Shown: positions 17,433 through 25,227 of the stretch, in pieces
Position numbering within the stretch: the first letter of the stretch is position 1
How the letters are laid out: every line of letters begins with the position of its first letter
Assembly (NCBI RefSeq): GCF_001439605.1
Contig: NZ_LMBX01000004.1
Span: 165,563 to 229,562 of the forward strand
Source: Cytobacillus praedii
Lineage (GTDB): Bacteria; Bacillota; Bacilli; Bacillales; Cytobacillaceae
Direction of reading: 5' to 3'
DNA: 64,000 nucleotides
Notes under the pieces: generated by a model
What the model saw: only the letters and a program-made list of their open reading frames with translations
Told to the model about the DNA's origin: nothing
The model's database searches: none
Program-made: the position numbers and the translations under genes

Positions 17433-18346
17433 CGTAACTACTAAAAATATAAAAGTAGGATTCTATTAATTTTTTTATCTTTTTTAAGGCAAATCTACTA
17501 TATCTCCCAGTAATATTATTCACGCTGCTCTCAGCACTCATGGCATTGCGAAGTGGTTACTTGGTTTGAGATAGAGCGCTTGTTAGGTGGTAAATCCAGA
17601 TGGTCCTAAAGCCATAGCAAAATTGTGCCCGCGAGCTCGTAAATCAGTATCCAACTTTATTCCGAGGGGAATCTCTTTTATTTCTATGGTTGGCTCTCGA
17701 ATGGTAGAGGAACTGGAACTATATAATTTGCAAGAGGATCTCGATAAAAGTCTGATAAACAGCTTCTCAATAACTGTTAGAAAAGGTTTTGATAGCGTTG
17801 AAAAGTTGGAGTTTGCTAATTCAAGTAATAGCATATATGGTCGTGTGGAATTACACATGCTTTATGATCAAAATGGAGAAGCAAATTAAAATAAGATGTG
17901 TTATAACCTATACACAGCTTTCTTTTGAAAAGTAATGCCAATAAAAAAGGTTTTCTTGTTATTGAAAAAACTGCCAGTATAGTTGGTGCGGTGAACCGTA
18001 TCATTATAATGATATTCAATAATCGGGCGCGATTGCTTTAGAAATTTCATGGAAATTTAAATAGGTAAACACCACTACATCAATATGTCTGCGACCAACA
18101 CTCAAGCCACTTGGAGTGTACAGTGTTGCTAAAATTGAAGGGGCAAAAGAATTTTATGCTCCTTTTATGCTATTAGGATTTATAAAATTGTAATGAATTT
18201 TAAATGTACCGACTTCATAAACCTTGATTTTATGAATCAGTTTATGAAGGATTTGTTTTTATACCTGTTCATCTTCAATATTCAGATGAAGTAGGCTATT
18301 AATTTGTTTTTAAAAGGCACGGAAATTATTGTCTGTGTGTTTTTGT
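17433..18346. other. Non-coding or decayed region between Wadjet and the recombinase scar
   Basis: An open frame of 100 codons at 17587-17889 (plus strand, GTG start, no convincing RBS) reads as a plausible soluble protein piece ending GRVELHMLYDQNGEAN. A second open piece at about 17935-18040 (KKGFLVIEKTASIVGAVNRI) and a third at about 18066-18192 follow in other frames. I recognise none of them. They look like debris of one or more genes broken by frameshifts. A stretch at about 18065-18112 resembles 34208-34258. Confidence 0.4.
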
Positions 18347-19028
18347 TTATTCAATAGTATTTTGTAACTCAACTTTTCTTTCATTTAAAGATTGCTGTTC
18401 GTTACGGATTATGTCATTTTGAGTCCGCCATTCTTTTTTAGTAAAATCCCCCATCATTAAACATATCTAAGAGGGTACTTTGCATTGTATCTAGCTGTTG
18501 TAGACGTTTCTCAATTTTTAGCAATTCACCTTTGTAGTCAGGTTGATTTTGCCCGCTTTCTTGTTTTGCAAACTCTAGTAGCTTCTTTGGTTTAACACTG
18601 CCCACCGTAACTTTTTTAAGTGATCGGTGACATATGATAGAAGGACCTTTGCTTTGATTGTATGTGAGCTACAGTACTCTTACTAAAACTTCCCATATTT
18701 GTAACAAGTGTATGAATCTCTGTCTTTATTATAATGCATTCCCGACTGACAATCAGCACCTACAGCTATATGGGCAAAGAGATTTTCTTGACCATTATTT
18801 CTCAATTTTCCCTTTTGTTTTAGCTTTGCTTGTGCAGCAAGAAATTCCTTCAAGGTGATAAGTAGGGATGAGGATTTTCAACAATAGATTGTTGATCAAT
18901 TGGAATTCTTTTCTTGTCCCTGTTCTAATATCAATGACTTCAGATTTGTTTTGTACAAGGTTACCTGTGTACACTTCATTAGATAATATTGTCTTTACTG
19001 TGCTTTGATGCCAAAGGTCTCCCACATT
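18347..19028 (-). pseudogene. Decayed large serine recombinase (C-terminal part)
   Basis: On the minus strand the piece at 19025 downward reads DLWHQSTVKTILSNEVYTGN and onward, the conserved W-x-x-x-T-V-K-x-I-L-x-N-x-x-Y-T-G segment of the Recombinase domain in large serine integrases. Further downstream, in other frames, come a coiled-coil piece (ELLKIEKRLQQLDTMQSTLL) and a C-terminal tail (DFTKKEWRTQNDIIRNEQQS) that ends at a stop at 18347-18349. Several frameshifts separate them, and the catalytic N-terminal resolvase domain is missing. It marks a former integrated element inside the defence island. Confidence 0.85.
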
Positions 19029-19037
19029 TTTTGATCC

Positions 19038-19066
19038 CCCTACTCTTCGTGGAGTAGGGATTTTTT
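19038..19066 (+). terminator. Terminator-like hairpin at the recombinase scar boundary
   Basis: Stem CCCTACTC/GAGTAGGG with loop TTCGTG and a six-T run. It lies exactly where the recombinase homology stops, with no plus-strand gene just upstream, so it may mark the junction of two pieces of DNA. Confidence 0.6.
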
Positions 19067-19453
19067 ATGTCTTAAATAGTTACCAATCCTGTAAAGTCCC
19101 CAGCTCTAAAGTAGATACAGGAGAAAGATCTCCTTAACCACAAGCGATGTTTCAGCATTTACTTCAAGCTTGCTAACATTTTGATATAACCAAACGGGAC
19201 GATAGAAACAGTGAAATGCCCCTTTTTTGCCCGTAATCTTAAACCAAATTTAGAACGTTGTGAAGTTTGCTCACTTTCTTGTTGAACCAATAGGGAATGT
19301 ATGCCAAAAATAAATTCTCCTTGTTGTTTTGAGGTGTCAATATTATAAAAACCATATTGTATTCTTTATCAATACTTAAATTTTGACATAAAATTAAAAT
19401 AAAATTGTGGTAAAATGTAGAAAAATAGGGAAATTTAGCGAGGGTTGATATCA

Positions 19454-21274
19454 ATGATAGTTACAAAAGAGAATCCCTTTGGTCAAGTCGTCTCTATTTC
19501 TGGGATGGATATTGTTATTGAGATTAACAAGGAACTATTACAAAGGAATTTAGAGCAACAGATTACTTTTAATAGGGAGGTTGTAAAGCTATTTGTTGGC
19601 ACAGTTGGAGACATTTTTTTAATAGGAGACCCAACATCTAATAATTTACATTTTGGAATTTTTGAGGAAGTTAAATTAGTTTCTGAATATGAAGAGGTTC
19701 AAGGTAATCAGCCGAGTACACGTTCTAATGGAGATAAATATAAAGCAGTAGCAATTGCCAAAGTAATTGGTTATCAAGATAAATCAACTAGAGATGTATT
19801 AAAATTTCAGAGAGGCATAGGTCATTATCCAAGATTTAATTCAAAGTGTTACTTACTAACTTCAGAAGAAAAAAAGCAATTGTTTTCATTAACAACAGAT
19901 GAAGGAATTAAGGTGGGAAATGTAGCGGGGGTTCATAGTGAAGAAATTTCAATTCATGTTGACAAATTTTTAGGAAAGCACTCGGTAATTTTGGGTTCTA
20001 CAGGCTCAGGGAAATCGAGTACAGTTGCTAGTATTCTACAAAAATTATTAAGGAAATATAGATATAGCCATGTAGTATTTTTTGATTTACATGATGAGTA
20101 TTCTGCGGCATTCGAATCTAGTGAATTTGAGCATAAGGTTAATAAAGTACCAGCTAGTACTTTCACTTTGCCATATTGGCTTTTGAATTTTGAAGAGTTT
20201 CAATCTATTTTTTTGGGCGATATAGACTCTACAAAAAATAATGATGGGATTAGAATTACTAAGGAACAAATTCTAATTCTTAAGGAAAAAGAACACCATT
20301 TAATAAAAGATGAAGTTGGCATAATTGAAAAGATTAATATTAATTCTCCTTTATATTTTAATATTGATGAATTAATAGCTGAGTTAACTAAATTGAATAA
20401 GAGGACTTTTTGGAAATCTGACAATGAATTAGCTTTAACGGAAGATGGACAAAATTATCGAAATGGAACAGGATCTCAAAAGATCGATCGTCCAGGAAGG
20501 GAAAAAGACTCTGTAATCCAAGATCCAAATTATTATGGGAAATTAAATCAAGTTATTGAAAAACTACAAAGTATCAGACAGGATAGAAGATACACTTTCT
20601 TATTCCCAACAGGGTATGAGAAATCTACTTCAATAAGAGGATATTTTATGGATTTACTATCTATTCCTTATAATACAGAACAGAAACAATTAACTATTCT
20701 TGACTTGTCTAGAATACCATCAGAGATAACACCTATTATAATTGGAATGCTAGGTAGGATTTGTTTCGAGTTTAAGCTCTGGGAGGAAGCATCGTCAACA
20801 CTTCCCCTCTATCTTGTGTTTGAAGAAGCTCATAATTATATACCGAAAGAGTCCACCCCCACATCGAGACTTCCAAAAAAATACTTAGAGAGAATTGCTA
20901 AAGAGGGAAGGAAGTATGGGATTTCGCAATTGATTATAAGTCAGCGTCCTTCTGATCTATCAACCACAATTATTTCTCAATGTTCTAATTTTTTTGTTTT
21001 GAGAGTTACAAATCCAGAGGATCAAGCATTTATTAAACATATATTGCCAGATCACTTAAGTGCACTAACTAATATGATACCTTTCTTTCAAAATGGAGAG
21101 ACTTTAATTGTTGGAGAATGCGTACCATTGCCTATAAAAGGAATTATAGATATGCCAAACCCTTCACCAAATTCACATGATGTGTCTTTTAGTAAAGCAT
21201 GGTCTCATTTAATGGAATCTTATGATATTAATAAAACTTTATATAGATGGTGGGACGTTAAAGAAGATGAGTAA
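19454..21274 (+). CDS. HerA-like ATPase (DUF87), defence-associated
   Basis: This 606-residue protein has an N-terminal beta-barrel-like HAS region (about 1-150), then GSTGSGKSSTV (Walker A, about 182-190), a Walker B LVFEEAHNY at about 455 and a downstream arginine-containing ISQRPS. This is the HerA/FtsK translocase pattern. HerA ATPases form hexamers that work with a nuclease partner. The adjacent downstream gene, overlapping by eight bases, encodes an OLD-type ATPase/TOPRIM nuclease. I start it at ATG 19454, spaced from AGCGAGGG (19437-19444). A TTG at 19445 is possible. Confidence 0.88.
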   Translation: MIVTKENPFGQVVSISGMDIVIEINKELLQRNLEQQITFNREVVKLFVGTVGDIFLIGDPTSNNLHFGIFEEVKLVSEYEEVQGNQPSTRSNGDKYKAVAIAKVIGYQDKSTRDVLKFQRGIGHYPRFNSKCYLLTSEEKKQLFSLTTDEGIKVGNVAGVHSEEISIHVDKFLGKHSVILGSTGSGKSSTVASILQKLLRKYRYSHVVFFDLHDEYSAAFESSEFEHKVNKVPASTFTLPYWLLNFEEFQSIFLGDIDSTKNNDGIRITKEQILILKEKEHHLIKDEVGIIEKININSPLYFNIDELIAELTKLNKRTFWKSDNELALTEDGQNYRNGTGSQKIDRPGREKDSVIQDPNYYGKLNQVIEKLQSIRQDRRYTFLFPTGYEKSTSIRGYFMDLLSIPYNTEQKQLTILDLSRIPSEITPIIIGMLGRICFEFKLWEEASSTLPLYLVFEEAHNYIPKESTPTSRLPKKYLERIAKEGRKYGISQLIISQRPSDLSTTIISQCSNFFVLRVTNPEDQAFIKHILPDHLSALTNMIPFFQNGETLIVGECVPLPIKGIIDMPNPSPNSHDVSFSKAWSHLMESYDINKTLYRWWDVKEDE

Positions 21275-23174
21275 ATTTATTAATAGTATTGTTTTTAGGA
21301 ATTACAGAGGTTTTAAAGAAGAGTGTACTTTGGAATTAGCAGATCCAAAAAATATGACAATTCTAGTTGGTCCAAATAATTCAGGGAAATCTCTTATTAC
21401 TCGAGCATTTGCAATTTTTAAAGATAACATAACCGAGTTTACTCGTAATATCTATAGAACTACTTATATCCAAGATAGTGATTTTCATAATTTTGAAATT
21501 GATAATCCAATCATTTTTAAGTTTAATATAAACACCCAAGTTTTTGTAGACAGACAAGAACCGGAATTAGTAAAACTATTAAGAATTCCAAATATCCATC
21601 TTTGTTTTGAAATAAGAAAAATAAAAGGAAACTTTTTATGTTGCATATATCTTACTCTTAATAATGATCCTACTCATGAATATGATGTTGTTAAAGAACA
21701 GTTTATATACAAATCAACGAACCAACTTAGTAGATGCTTAGAAATGGATCAAGTAGAAATTGAATACTTATGTAAAAAACTTTATCAAGAAGTTCAAAGC
21801 CGTGTATTGGCTTTTGATGCAATAAGATCGTTTGACCGTACAGAATCAGATTTTTATAAAAATGGTTCTGAATTAATTAATTGGATTCATGAACAACGCT
21901 CTCCTGCAGAAATTAGGAACTGTAGGAGACAAGTAAGAGTGTGGTTAAAGAATATTTTCAATCTTGATGATCCAAGTACTGTTACTGCAAATATTGATAA
22001 AAAACAGTTAATGTTTACTTTTAATGATAATCAATATTCATCCGATGAAATTGGAACTGGGTATACAATGCTGTATATTCTTTTGATGGAGATAGTAAGA
22101 AATAAAAAAGAAATAGTAGTTATAGATGAGATAGAAAGCCATTTGCAACCAGGGCTCGTTAGATTATTAATTCAATTAATTAGGGATCATGGAGATTCAC
22201 AATACATAGTAGCTACTCATTCCCCGAACGTTTTAGAATGTGCAACTGGAGATGACATATTATACAGGTTTAATAAGAATGGAGAAATTTGCTGTTTTGA
22301 AAACTTCTTTAGGAATAGTGAGAGTTTAGGTAAATTTCGTGAAGTTTGTAATGAATTAGGTGTAATACCTGGAGATGCACTTTTGTCTAATGTGGTTATT
22401 TGGGTGGAAGGACCATCTGAAATGTTTTGGCTACGAGCTTGGTTAAAAGTCTACTTACAAATATATAAGAAAGAAAAAGGTATTGACTTTAACCTTATTG
22501 AAGGAATGCATTTTTCTATTTTAATGACTGGTGGAAGTAATATTGCCCATTATGGATTTGAAGAGGGTGAAGTGTCTATTGAATTAATTGAAGAAGAAGA
22601 GGTTCTTAAAGTTTTAAAAGTTAATCCTAATCCATTTGTAATTATTGATTCAGATAATACCGCTATTGGTTCAGCAAAATTTCAAAGAATGCTAAGAATT
22701 GCAGGGGAATTAAATGATATAAATGAATATAATCCTAAATTTAAACATCTGTGTCTTAGTGAAATCGATGGAAATAGCATACACCAAATCACAAATTTAT
22801 GGGTTCTTAAGGGACGAGAACTAGAGAACTACGTCCACCCACAATTATTAAAGGAGTTTTATGGAAATCGTTCAAAAGCCCCATCCTCCAAGATAACCGG
22901 AGTATTAGAATGTTTAGATTGGAATGTGTATTCAAGCTCTCACGGTGTGGGGTACTTGTTGGAGCAGAGAGGTATTGAAGGTATTGCTAAAGCAAGTGGA
23001 ACAATAATACACAAAAATGATTTAGCGAGATTTATTTTTAGAAGGCTAAGCGCTAATCATTTTGAATTAAATCCTAGAGATATTGAAAAACCTAATGCCG
23101 ATATGATAAATGATTTAAAAGAGAATCTGGATAAGTTAATTTCATATATTCTTAAAATAAATGGTCTAATGTAA
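21267..23174 (+). CDS. OLD-family ATPase with TOPRIM nuclease domain
   Basis: This 635-residue protein has an ABC-type ATPase with Walker A GPNNSGKS at about 35-42, signature-like EIGTGYTMLY, Walker B VVIDEIESHL at about 285 and an H-loop ATHSPN at about 318. A C-terminal TOPRIM domain follows, with VEGPSE at about 380 and FVIIDSDN at about 457. This is the class 1 OLD nuclease architecture, known from P2 Old-type exclusion proteins. ATG 21267 overlaps the end of the HerA-like gene, so the two form one translationally coupled unit. DNA cleavage driven by the HerA partner is inferred. A terminator follows at 23252-23287. Confidence 0.87.
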   Translation: MSKFINSIVFRNYRGFKEECTLELADPKNMTILVGPNNSGKSLITRAFAIFKDNITEFTRNIYRTTYIQDSDFHNFEIDNPIIFKFNINTQVFVDRQEPELVKLLRIPNIHLCFEIRKIKGNFLCCIYLTLNNDPTHEYDVVKEQFIYKSTNQLSRCLEMDQVEIEYLCKKLYQEVQSRVLAFDAIRSFDRTESDFYKNGSELINWIHEQRSPAEIRNCRRQVRVWLKNIFNLDDPSTVTANIDKKQLMFTFNDNQYSSDEIGTGYTMLYILLMEIVRNKKEIVVIDEIESHLQPGLVRLLIQLIRDHGDSQYIVATHSPNVLECATGDDILYRFNKNGEICCFENFFRNSESLGKFREVCNELGVIPGDALLSNVVIWVEGPSEMFWLRAWLKVYLQIYKKEKGIDFNLIEGMHFSILMTGGSNIAHYGFEEGEVSIELIEEEEVLKVLKVNPNPFVIIDSDNTAIGSAKFQRMLRIAGELNDINEYNPKFKHLCLSEIDGNSIHQITNLWVLKGRELENYVHPQLLKEFYGNRSKAPSSKITGVLECLDWNVYSSSHGVGYLLEQRGIEGIAKASGTIIHKNDLARFIFRRLSANHFELNPRDIEKPNADMINDLKENLDKLISYILKINGLM

Positions 23175-23251
23175 AATAATAATCCTGAAAATTTATTTTT
23201 TGTAACATTCCATATGTACAGCCAAAAATAAACATAATATATTAAAAAACT

Positions 23252-23287
23252 ACCGCTTATAACATAAATTATGAGCGGTTTCTATTT
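23252..23287 (+). terminator. Terminator after the HerA-OLD pair
   Basis: Stem ACCGCTTATA/TATGAGCGGT (one G-T/C-A type mismatch) followed by TTCTATTTT. It separates the HerA-OLD unit from the ATP-grasp unit. Confidence 0.65.
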
Positions 23288-23384
23288 TCCTATTAAGATA
23301 ATGATATTTTGAAAAAATTGGTGAAAAAATCAGACTTATGTAGTAAAATATTTTGGAGAGAAAAATAGATTAGGAGACCTTATT

Positions 23385-24356
23385 TTGATACTTATTTTGA
23401 CAGATAGATTCGATAAGCATGCAGATCGAGTAATTGAGATACTTCGAGATAAAAACAGTAGCTACTTTAGGTTTAACTTAGATGTAGAGTCATTAAGGAA
23501 GACATACCTACACCATAGTGGTACAAGCTGGCTGATCGAAAACCAGGATGGTAGTTTTAATTCTAGTGAAATTACCTCTGTATGGGCAAGAAGACCTTTT
23601 GTTGAGTTAACATTAGAAGAGCAAAATGATAATTCAAATGATTTTAAAATGTGGAAAGCTGAATGGAATAAGGCATTATTGGGCTTGTTTCTCGACTTAA
23701 ATAATATTCCTTGGTTGAACCCAGTAAGAAAAGCATATAAAGCAGAAAATAAGTATCTTCAAAGGAAGCTTGCAAAAGAAATTGGTTTTAATGTACCAGA
23801 CTTAATAGTCTCTAACAATAAAGAACAAATTCTTAACTTTAGTAGTAAACATGAAAAAATTGTTCTTAAATTAATGTCTCAAGAGTTTTATCAAATGGAT
23901 GATGGTACATTTAAGGGGATATATGTAAATCAAGTCTCTTATAATGAGTTATTAGAGTTTAATGACACTTCTGAAAACCCTATTGTATTGCAAGAATACA
24001 TAGATAAAGCCTATGAAGTGAGGTATACAGTAGTTGGAAAAGAGCATCTAGTATGTAAGATTGAATCTCAAAACTCCAAAAAGGCAGCAATAGACTGGCG
24101 TAGATATGATATTCCAAATACACCTCATTATATTATGGAGCCTCCGATTGAGATAAGAAATCGAGTAAATAGCTTTATGACCATGTTAGAACTTGAGTAT
24201 GGAGCAATGGATTTTATTGTGACTCCTAATAATGAATGGTATTTTCTCGAGATAAATTGTATGGGCCAGTGGTTATGGATAGAAGACCTTACGGGACTTT
24301 CTATTTCTAATACAATTGCAAATTGGCTAATATCTAATTCACAATTAAGGAGGTGA
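23385..24356 (+). CDS. MvdC/MvdD-type ATP-grasp ribosomal peptide maturase
   Basis: This 323-residue protein opens with a pre-ATP-grasp domain (MILILTDRFDKHADRVIEIL) and the family motif VWARRP at about 66-71. The ATP-grasp core (about 115-320) ends with WYFLEINCMGQWLWIEDLTG, where the Glu and Asn are metal/ATP ligands. This is the signature of microviridin-type MvdC/MvdD enzymes, which join Ser/Thr or Lys side chains to Asp/Glu side chains in a precursor peptide (graspetides). The start is a TTG behind AGGAGACC. The next gene encodes a 69-residue peptide overlapping its stop region. No transporter or acetyltransferase gene is adjacent. Confidence 0.9.
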   Translation: MILILTDRFDKHADRVIEILRDKNSSYFRFNLDVESLRKTYLHHSGTSWLIENQDGSFNSSEITSVWARRPFVELTLEEQNDNSNDFKMWKAEWNKALLGLFLDLNNIPWLNPVRKAYKAENKYLQRKLAKEIGFNVPDLIVSNNKEQILNFSSKHEKIVLKLMSQEFYQMDDGTFKGIYVNQVSYNELLEFNDTSENPIVLQEYIDKAYEVRYTVVGKEHLVCKIESQNSKKAAIDWRRYDIPNTPHYIMEPPIEIRNRVNSFMTMLELEYGAMDFIVTPNNEWYFLEINCMGQWLWIEDLTGLSISNTIANWLISNSQLRR

Positions 24357-24361
24357 GTAAA

Positions 24362-24571
24362 ATGAAAGTGTTTGCTTCTAGGTATTTAGAGGCTCCTTCA
24401 AAAGAAGAAGTCCTTAAAAAGGAAGGTTGGTCATGGGAACCTAACAATAAAGATGCTTATCATATTTATGCATCTGGCAAATCTACATCTTCAAGAGAGT
24501 CTACATATGCGGCTGAAAAGGATAACCGCTCTGATAGCGATAGACCTAATGAAGGTATGTATATAGCTTAA
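24362..24571 (+). CDS. Graspetide-like precursor peptide
   Basis: This 69-residue peptide starts at ATG 24362, seven bases after a perfect AGGAGG (24349-24354), inside a region too short for ordinary annotation. Its leader has FASRYLE at about 4-10, close to the PFFARFLE helix by which microviridin leaders bind their ATP-grasp enzyme. The C-terminal half (about 39-69) is rich in Ser/Thr and Asp/Glu: KSTSSRESTYAAEKDNRSDS, followed by DRPNEG. These are the alcohol and acid side chains needed for omega-ester rings. The ring pattern does not obviously match the known TTxxxxEE or TxKYPSDWEE cores. A terminator follows. Confidence 0.8.
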   Translation: MKVFASRYLEAPSKEEVLKKEGWSWEPNNKDAYHIYASGKSTSSRESTYAAEKDNRSDSDRPNEGMYIA

Positions 24572-24580
24572 AATGTAAAG

Positions 24581-24617
24581 ATGGTATACCATAATATTGG
24601 ATATACCATTTTTTTTC
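24581..24617 (+). terminator. Terminator after the precursor peptide gene
   Basis: Stem ATGGTATA/ATATACCAT with a long loop and a run of eight T. It closes the two-gene ATP-grasp/precursor unit. Confidence 0.7.
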
Positions 24618-24705
24618 ATAAAAATAATTATTATAATTATAACTTAGAAGTTTACACAAGAATTTATAGGTAGGGGGAAGGTGACTTACAAAACAGCTAA
24701 ATACT

Positions 24706-25100
24706 ATGGGTAAACGAGAAAGTGACGGTTGTTTAAAAGTTTATGATAAAGGTCTAGAAATGCTACTAAGGGACTTAAAGTACAAGACTGTCTTACAAGG
24801 GTTGAGTATACTTACAAACCTAAATCAAAAGAGGGTAGAAAGATTGGTGAAGTTCTAGTTAAACAAAATATTTATAGGCGTTACCATATTATAAACATAG
24901 AAACCGCTACTGAGGATGAAAAGGCTAATCTCATAAACTTAGCAAAAAGAAAAAAGAGTAGTCTTTCAAAAAGTCAAAGAGAAATCCTCAATTCTTTAGT
25001 TAAGAAGTTTACCGTTTCATTTCAAATCATTGATAACGTCATTATCTCTGATATCCATCAAATATTAGGCTTGAAAAAGGAAGATATAATAGCTGCCTAG
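24706..25100 (+). pseudogene. Decayed plasmid/phage replication-type protein (remnant)
   Basis: An open stretch from ATG 24706 reads MGKRESDGCLKVYDKGLEML, then shifts frame near 24780 and continues as DCLTRVEYTYKPKSKEGRKI and onward to a stop at 25098-25100 (tail ...LGLKKEDIIAA). The K/R-V-Y-D-K-G-x-E and R-V-E-Y-T-Y segments resemble replication-initiation-factor proteins of rolling-circle plasmids and phages. The N-terminal catalytic part is absent. The homology is judged by motif only. It is a second mobile-element scar within the island. Confidence 0.5.
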
Positions 25101-25227
25101 GCTAATTATCTTTTTTTTTGCATAAGAATAAAGCTAATCTAGTCGTCTACAATTGTTGTGTATTAATTAATTTTTAAGGATACCTAGGTTATAATTACCC
25201 AATATACAAAATGTTGGAGGTAATTAT

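Noticed and set aside
17587-17889. 100-codon frame considered as an intact gene
   Set aside because: GTG start without RBS, an equally open antisense frame, and decayed surroundings; kept only as part of the decayed-region entry.
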